From contig BSBM01000762.1 of assembly GCA_027924585.1 (NCBI GenBank), forward strand, positions 11,256,501 through 11,320,500: DNA of 64,000 bases, written 5' to 3'. Under the pieces are notes generated by a model that did no database searches, was not told the origin of the DNA, and saw only the letters and a list, made by a program, of their open reading frames with translations. How positions within the stretch are numbered: the stretch's first letter is position 1; every line of letters begins with the position of its first letter. The position numbers and the translations under genes were made by a program. Below are positions 57,820 to 64,000 of this stretch, piece by piece. The DNA is from Larix kaempferi (taxonomy: Eukaryota; Streptophyta; Pinopsida; Pinales; Pinaceae).

Positions 57820-59114
57820 TTGTTCGCTATATAGGTTGCGGATGACTACTATAAGGATATCATAGACTTTCTAACTACTGGATTCGCACCCGCGGAGTTC
57901 ACTATGCAGTAGAAGAAGCAGCTGGTAGTACGTGCTGCAGACTTCACTATCATCGCAGGTCAGCTATACAAGTTGGGACTGGATTAAGTCCTGCGCAGAT
58001 ATGTATTAGAGCAAGAGAAACCATTCGTATTAGCGAATGCACACTCAGGAGCCGCAGGTGGTCACTATGCAGGAAAGGCCACCGTGCAGAAGATTCTAAG
58101 ATCAGGTCTATGGTGGCCTACTATTCATAATGATGCAAAGGAACACTGCCATAACTGTGATGCCTGTCAGAGTATAGGAAGACCATCGCGTAGAGACAAA
58201 ATGCCATTAAATCCACAGCTGACATTGCAGGCCTTTGAAAAATGGGCCATTGATTTCGTGGGACCTATCAACCCACCAGGGAAAAGAACTGGTGCGAGGT
58301 ATATTATCACTGCAACTGACTACCTCACCAGATGGGCAGAAGTAAAGCCAGTGAAATATTGTAGCGCAGCGACAACATCGCAGTTCATTTTTGAGAACAT
58401 CATTACAAGGTTTGGATGCCCAAAGATTCTGATGAGTGACCAGGGTACTCACTTTCTGAACAGGACTATTGAGGCATTGATGGAGGAGTTCCACATTCAC
58501 CATTAGTGCAGTACGCCTTACCATCCTCAGGCAAATGGAACCGTGGAAGCATCAATAAGATATTAGAGAATGCGCTTACTAAGGTATGCAATGTAAACAG
58601 AGATGACTGGGACATGCGCATTCCCGCAATATTATGGGCCTATAGAACCACATGTAAAAAATTGACTGGCCACACACTGTTTAGAATGGCCTATGGACAG
58701 GAAGCCATAATGCCAATGGAGTATATTGTTCCCAGCTTGAGAATAGATGCTTTTACAGGCATGGCAGATCAAGAAGCACTAGAGGAGAGGCTCCTACACT
58801 TGGTTGGTCTGGAGGAGGATCTCTTCATCACAGGATTCCACCAACAAGTGCAGGAGGATAGAGAAAAAGCATGGCATGATCGCCACATCAAAAACAAGAG
58901 CTTTCAGGTCGGTGATCTAGTCCTCCTGTATGATAGCAAGTTCATAAAATTTCCTGGAAAGTTTAAAATGCATTGGCTTGGCCCATATACTATATTGCAT
59001 GTTACTAATGGTGGTGCAGTTCAGTTAGCCACCTTAGCCGGAGATACCTTGCCTACTTTGATCAATGGAAGCAGACTAAAACCCTATCAGGATAGTCCTG
59101 CTCCGCAGAACTAG
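57820..59114 (+). pseudogene. Integrase of gypsy G2
   Basis: The zinc-binding part has HSGAAGGHY and CHNCDAC (58018-58170). The catalytic core has Asp in WAIDFVGP (58252), Asp in MSDQGTHF (58438) and Glu in NGTVEA (58546). A TAG at 58504-58506 replaces the Gln of HHQ, and a frameshift directly after the catalytic Glu moves the rest to 58506-59114. That part holds [34 protein letters not shown], then [10 protein letters not shown] and FKMHWLGPY, and ends [11 protein letters not shown]. No chromodomain is seen at the C-terminus. Confidence 0.83.
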
Positions 59115-59251
59115 TGACGATTAGAAAAATAAAAAGTTCTAAGTGCCAAGTGCAGTTGAAATTGGTCACTGGAAAGCTGAGTGAGTCTATACACCATGTA
59201 TACTAGGGAGTATGTATATACCGTGCAACACGGTTAGAATGTTTTGCTGAA

Positions 59252-59279
59252 AAAGAAGAAGAAGAAGAAGAAGAAGAAC
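59252..59279. repeat. GAA trinucleotide repeat in the integrase-ORF3 spacer of G2
   Basis: About nine GAA units, non-coding. Confidence 0.85.
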
Positions 59280-59626
59280 AATGCAGTTACGAAGCTCAAC
59301 AATGCAACTGTGAGGATCAAGTCACATGAGGCTGAGACTTAATTCAGAAGGCCGAGTTTCGACACCACGAAGTCACTACGCAGGACTGAGAATGACCTAC
59401 CGTGCAGTTTGACGCAACGTTCAAAAAAATAGCTGTTGCAATGTCGGTCAGAAAAATAGCCGTTATATAGCTGTTTCCAGCAACCGCTTGGACATTTAAC
59501 CCAAAAATAGCCGTTCTGAACCGAATTTTGAAGGACAAGACCAAAGGATCCACTGAATTTGGCCAACAGATACCGCCATGAATGCTCATCTAGCCGTTGA
59601 GGGGTGCGGAGGAGACTCGCTGCGCC

Positions 59627-59634
59627 TATAAATA
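59627..59634 (+). promoter_or_regulatory. Candidate internal promoter (TATA box) for ORF3 of G2
   Basis: CCTATAAATAATG contains a consensus plant TATA box (TATAAATA), 103 bp before the ORF3 start codon. Two AUG-stop triplet pairs (ATGTGA at 59694 and 59710) lie between it and the start, so the leader would carry two minimal upstream ORFs. Confidence 0.45.
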
Positions 59635-59729
59635 ATGTTGCATATCGTCTCGCGGGCGTTACCAAACATTTAGAATTTTCAGCAAATATTTTTATGTGAG
59701 CTATTTTCTATGTGAACTTTAACCAGTGG

Positions 59730-62627
59730 ATGTCTGAGAGCTCTTTAGTCGAAGAGGAATTCACAGTTGAGGAGACTATGGGGATTTTCAAGCACAGAGG
59801 GCTCGAAGGGTTAATGACAACCCTAGCTAAGAAAGTTGCTTTCGAATAAGGTCAAGCATCACAAAGGTCACCGAGGTACGATCCAGCTATGGAAGATAGA
59901 GGAAAAAATCCTGTGCAACCAAGAACGAAGGTCCCCCAGATGGGCTCCAAAGTGCAGAAGCCACCAGTAACGGATAAAGAGATACCACTGACCATGATCC
60001 CGAATTACATCTCATCGCGTGCAATGGACGCACCGGTCTTTAAGTTGCTAAAGAATGCAAAATATGATATTCCACTATCACCGATCTCCAAGCATGTTGA
60101 GGTAGATAAAAATCTACTGGGAAAAATCCCAGACTGTAAGTGGGAGGACTATGACTTGCTGGAAATTCATAAGGAGGAACCTAATAAGCCGAAGTTCCCA
60201 AAGTTCCAGCCTGACCAGTACATGTGCTGGAAGAAGGACGTGAAGGGTGAGCTTAACTTGGTTGCCGAAAGTTGGTTGTCTGGAGTAGTCCAATCTGGGC
60301 TGCTCAACCTACTCAGGTTGCCACATTTTGATAGAACACCAGAACTAAATGTGGTAGTAAAAACGCCGATGGCAAGAATGCATCAAGGTTACTTGTGGCT
60401 AGACCAGAACATGGATCTAAACATTGATTTAATCCACCGTGTTACGGGCTTGAGTAAGAGATGTAAATATCCAAAGATATTTTTCTAGGGCAAGAGCAAG
60501 GATAGAGAAGCTGTGGCCATGATGAAGAAAACCTAGTCTGTTGTCAAAGGGAAGAGGGGTTTTTAAACATAAGACATTAAAGATAGGACAATGAGGTTCA
60601 TCACATAGCTGTTAGCAGGTAAAATCCCGAGGAAATGCAGGCCTCTAGAAGTAAAAGCAGGCGCAGTACTACTTGGCACCACGACAGCAAAAGGAGAAGA
60701 GTTCAACTGGTCGCAGTATCTCCTGAACGAGTTCATGGAGGAACTCAACGACACGCAGCTTAGCGGCGGTAATTTTCACTATACGTGGCTTGTAGTACTG
60801 ATTGCTCTTGTCGGATGGAAAGAGCCAAAGTATTATGTTGGCATGAGCACGGATTCCAAGGACTGCAGTGGGCCCCGTTTTGAAAACCTCTGGGCCAATC
60901 TCAACTCACAGAGGAAACACACGACAGCAGAAGTGTTCTACCAGTACTATCACCAGCTGCGTGATGCGATCGTAGAAACCCACAGGATCACAAAGCAGGC
61001 AACTAGAAAATACATTCTCATTGTTGATTTTTATGCTGACATGTGCAGTATCCATATTTCACCTAAAGCGCAGCCGAAGAAGCCAGAGTGGTACACAGGA
61101 ATCTACCACATGTATGAAGACGACATTGACAATATAATGAAGGAATGGCTTACTGAGTTCTGCATCGAGGTTGTCGATGCCCCCAGTGACTCTGAGGAGG
61201 ACGATCTGATTCCAAGTCCATGCTCAATAGTTGAAGAAAAATATACAGGGAAAATAAAGGATCCAATGGAGAGCACTGGGCAGAAAAAGGGAGCACGCAA
61301 GAAGCAAAAGGATGATAAGGGCAAGCTTGACACCGTCCTCAAGATCGATGATTAGGAAATGATCGACGTAGTATTCAACGAACAAATAGAAGATCTGATG
61401 ATGGACAAGGAGAAAAAATATAAATCCATACATGATACTCTACAGAAGAATCTGATCGGGTTGGAGGGCATTACGCTGAAGACCGACGAAGTACACAAGA
61501 GATTACCTCCCCCGCGTGACTCAAAGTTCTAAGGGAAGTCAGGAGGGACTTTGCAGCAGCCGCAGCTGGCTATGACCATTCCTGCGAGGTCACGCATTGT
61601 CCATATAGACACAAGCACAATAACTTTACCATTGCTAGAGAAGCTATTGCTGGATACAAAGGATGTAGAGCTGGATCTTGCAAAGATACCATTACTCGGC
61701 TTGCATTATTTACACTTGCGGTGCGTAGAAGAGATGCATGAAAGAACTATTGATGCGATCAAAGGATAGGCTGAACTACAAGTAGCTAACAGGATGTTGT
61801 AAGAAGATAGCTCGCAAAAATCTATGCAGCTGCAGGACGAACAGGATCGTCGGTTAAGACTCGAATCCACGATCACCGCAGTCGCCGATGGCATAGATGA
61901 ATTTGAAGTACAAGCAGAACCAGCAGACACTATTATCAAGATTGGTGAGCTGGTGACCAATCTGAAGACAGAAATGCAAGACATGAAGGTTCTCCATGAG
62001 GCTAACATTGCTTCTTTAAAGGAGCAGGTAAACCCACAGACCCCACCAGATCAGCAGTAACTGAGAGCAAAAGAAGTAAAGACTGTAGCAGAGAACATTG
62101 CTGCTAAAGTGGCTAAGTGCAAAAATCTGTTGGAAGCAGCGTCGAAGGCATTCACTGCCCTCGAAGAAGACCTAGGACTGCTAGCAGTCAAGAACGCGGT
62201 GAAGGAAAAGCAAGTTGCATTAGAGCAGTTAGATATAGAAGTGAAGGCACTGCCACCGCGGGATAGGTTGCAAAGGTACAGAGAGATCAACACGTTGAAG
62301 AAGGAAGTGCAGGCATTGAGGAAAAAAGAAACGAAAATGGGAGACAAATCACAACCATTACTGGAGGATGCCAGTACGATCTCGTAAGAGATCGAGGAAA
62401 AATTAAAGGAGTTGCGTGAGAATCAGGAGCAGGTGGAAGGACAGATAGGTGAGGAGATCACATCTGAAATGGTGGAGACAATTAACCAAATTGAGCAAGA
62501 CACGAAGTAGGAAGTCCAGAAGTTGACTACTACATACAATGAATTTGCTGTGAAGCTAACTCTATAGCAGGAAAGACAGCTCGGGGAAGTTGAAGTTGCA
62601 AGTGGCTCGGGGGCGAGCCACATGTGA
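59730..62627 (+). pseudogene. ORF3 of gypsy G2: ~965-codon additional ORF between integrase and 3' LTR
   Basis: From ATG 59730 to TGA 62625-62627 the recognisable sequence stays in one frame, with no net shift over 2,898 bp; about a dozen TAG/TAA codons interrupt it. The first half (about 59980-61170) looks globular: KTPMARMHQGYLWLDQNMDL, IDLIHRVTGLSK, EEFNWSQYLLNEF, NFHYTWLVVLIALVGWKEP. It resembles uncharacterised transposon-associated plant proteins. Acidic (DSEEDD) and Lys-rich segments follow. The last 350 residues are mostly predicted coiled coil (RRLRLESTITAVADGI, LKKEVQALRKKE, EIEEKLKELRENQEQ). The stop lies 12 bp before the 3' LTR. No signal peptide or clear membrane anchor is seen, so it does not look like an envelope protein. 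Function unknown; a particle or host-interaction role is possible. Confidence 0.68.
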
Positions 62628-62639
62628 GTGTTAGGGGCC

Positions 62640-64000
62640 TATTGGGCCTGGCCCAAGTGGGGCAAGTTTGAGCAAAGACTTTTGGAATTGTGAAGTGGAG
62701 CGCAGTTCAAATAAAGTACTCTTTTGTACATGTTTTAAGGATGTTGGGAAGATGCGCGCAGCGTGGTAGAGGAAGTGATGTGAAGATCAATGCTGCGAGG
62801 ATGTAGTACTGCGAAGTGTCTAGTCTACAAGGATCCAGTAGGGCAGAGTGTTGGATGGGAAGATGGCACATATTCCGGTTAGACCATCGACAGTCTATTT
62901 TTGGCAAAGATGCTCCAGGAATGCCAAGCGGTGGGCAGGAGCAGATGGGGAAGAAAGCGACTGGTTGCACATGTGAAAGATACCACTACCAAACCAGTCA
63001 CATGAGGCCGTTAGAGGAATAATGGCTCGGTGAAAGCAACCTGTTGGAACGCATGCGACAGGAAGGCCGATAGCGATGTGGGCATGTGCGAGGGGCAGGC
63101 CACGATGGAAGATTCGCTACTAGACGTCAGCTAGCTCAATGAGCTGGAAACTGTAACTATTTTGTAAACCCCAAGGGTTTTGGCTTATGCAATGTAAAGA
63201 CATGACCTACGGGCATGATCTATAAGTAAGGCACGATTTTGTAAGGGAAGGGTTACTCTTCATTTTTGTGATTGTTGCATATTGTTAGAGTCTGTTGAGG
63301 TAGAAGCTATTGTAAAGGCTCTGCAGCTGAGTGCGCAGACTAAGAACGGTTGTACCCTTCCCTAAAAGATCAATATTAACAACTGTTCTTGTGGATGTAG
63401 CCTCCATCCGGGGGGGTGAACCACGTTAAATATTGTGTAATGTGATTGTGTGTATGTGTTGTTACTTATTTGCTTATATTGAATTTTGGATCTTCATTTA
63501 CCAATGGTATATTAATGCTTTTGTATGTATTTTCCATAAGAAAGAGAGATGGGAATAATATGTTAAGCATTGTATGGATGAATGGATGTTGAATGCCTAG
63601 TACTTAGTTTGCACAAGTATCAGTTTATAGAACAATTACAATTGTGTATGAAAGGTTGGATCGTATACTCTTGTGACATACACCACCGGCTGCGCACAGT
63701 ATTATATTGCCCATCTACTTGTAGTTTTGGTAAGATCACTTAACCTAAGACCGTAGGTAATTGATTAAGAATATCAAGTAGATACATTGAGTATCTGTCA
63801 AGTTTGGTGAGAATGCCTGTAAGTCAGTCACGCCGCCCCTTCAGTATCATTGTGGCCGAACCGCTCAGTCTTTGGACTCGTGGGTATCGTAGTAGTCAGT
63901 TGGAGTACCGCGGACCATGACGTAGTCTAGTGTTGTGCCGTCCTTAGCTCCTAGCGCTAGTCCCTTGGCGCGCTGCACATTTAGTCTAGTTAAACAACTC
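62640..64000 (+). mobile_element. 3' LTR of gypsy G2 (incomplete at window end)
   Basis: It starts TATTGGGCCTGGCCC (the usual TG is TA here) and aligns with 46299 onward to about 47700. The final ~180 bp lie outside the window. The TATAAGTAA box is at 63221. One of the paired CTGCAG repeats, with the 43 bp between repeat starts, is missing at about 63321-63338. The TGTAGCC...GTGAACCACGT block is at about 63395-63427. Confidence 0.88.

Larger units (their letters stand above)
59115..59729 (+). other. Spacer between integrase and ORF3 of G2
   Basis: The 615-bp spacer contains a GAA repeat (59252-59279), a near-repeat ATAGC(C)GTT at 59430-59515 and a TATA box near its end. No coding frame on the plus strand is supported; a minus-strand frame at 59344-59589 has no recognisable content. 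Confidence 0.5.
46299..64000 (+). mobile_element. Large Ty3/gypsy retrotransposon (G2) with third ORF; 3' LTR cut by window end
   Basis: The 5' LTR is 46299-52200, interrupted by an insertion at 47707-52020. A primer site, gag, protease, two Gag-like modules, RT, RNase H, integrase, ORF3 and the 3' LTR (from 62640) follow. Without the insertion the element is about 13.6 kb. By hand, the first ~345 bp of the two LTRs differ at about 34 positions (about 10%), mostly transitions, so the insertion is old. Protease to integrase lies in one frame; gag and ORF3 are in another. Most stops replace glutamine. A solo LTR of the same family is at 5583-7170. Confidence 0.88.

Noticed and set aside
56299-58506. 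Readthrough or recoded TAG codons as a deliberate expression strategy
   Set aside because: TAA and TGA also occur, frameshifts are present after the integrase Glu and in gag, and related copies have sense codons at these sites. Decay explains them better.
59730-62627. ORF3 as a retroviral envelope protein
   Set aside because: No signal peptide, cleavage site or C-terminal membrane anchor is visible. The one hydrophobic stretch (WLVVLIALVGW) is short and inside a globular-looking domain.

Overview
This window is plant nuclear DNA made almost entirely of nested LTR retrotransposons, with one recognisable host gene. The host gene has short GT-AG introns and encodes a plant-type penta-EF-hand protein. 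The elements are Ty1/copia and Ty3/gypsy families with plant-style LTRs and tRNA primer sites. The density and depth of nesting, the age of the copies and the type of gypsy Pol suggest a large-genome seed plant, plausibly a gymnosperm; that is inference, and the species cannot be read from this sequence. I found no tRNA, rRNA, CRISPR array or bacterial feature.

Layout. 1-11555 (minus): a rearranged Ty3/gypsy element with a 5' LTR at 10730-11555, then gag and protease. A 2.92-kb protease-to-integrase segment is tandemly repeated at least 2.5 times and runs off the left edge. A solo LTR (5583-7170) is inserted in the array. 14594-17198 (plus): an intact five-exon gene for a 256-aa penta-EF-hand calcium-binding protein of the CML48/49/50 type. 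18453-22600 (plus): a decayed copia element whose LTR carries a solo LTR (18600-20157). 22640-23687: LTR debris. 23688-27745 (plus): a 3'-truncated copia element. 30989-34775 (minus): a decayed Tat-like gypsy pol with an archaeal-type RNase H-like ORF after the integrase. 34776-43440 (minus): an unrelated gypsy PR-RT fragment, split by a nearly complete copia element (35750-43102, TSD GGAAC) whose 3' UTR is filled with minisatellites. 46299-64000 (plus): a large gypsy element with both LTRs (the 3' LTR cut by the window end) and a 4.3-kb LTR-like insertion (47707-52020, TSD ATCAC) inside its 5' LTR.

The two large gypsy elements are related and share an uncommon architecture. Gag has up to five zinc knuckles. 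Two further Gag/capsid-like modules lie between protease and reverse transcriptase in the Pol frame. In the plus-strand copy a third long reading frame of about 965 codons (59730-62627) lies between integrase and the 3' LTR, preceded by a TATA box. This frame has no frameshift and is interrupted only by stop codons. With the tandem Pol array and the minisatellite-bearing copia 3' UTR, it is the most interesting content here.

Most coding copies are dead. Many stops in the plus-strand gypsy sit where sister copies have glutamine, mainly CAG to TAG, as expected from deamination of methylated CHG cytosines. All alignments and divergence figures were made by eye and are approximate.
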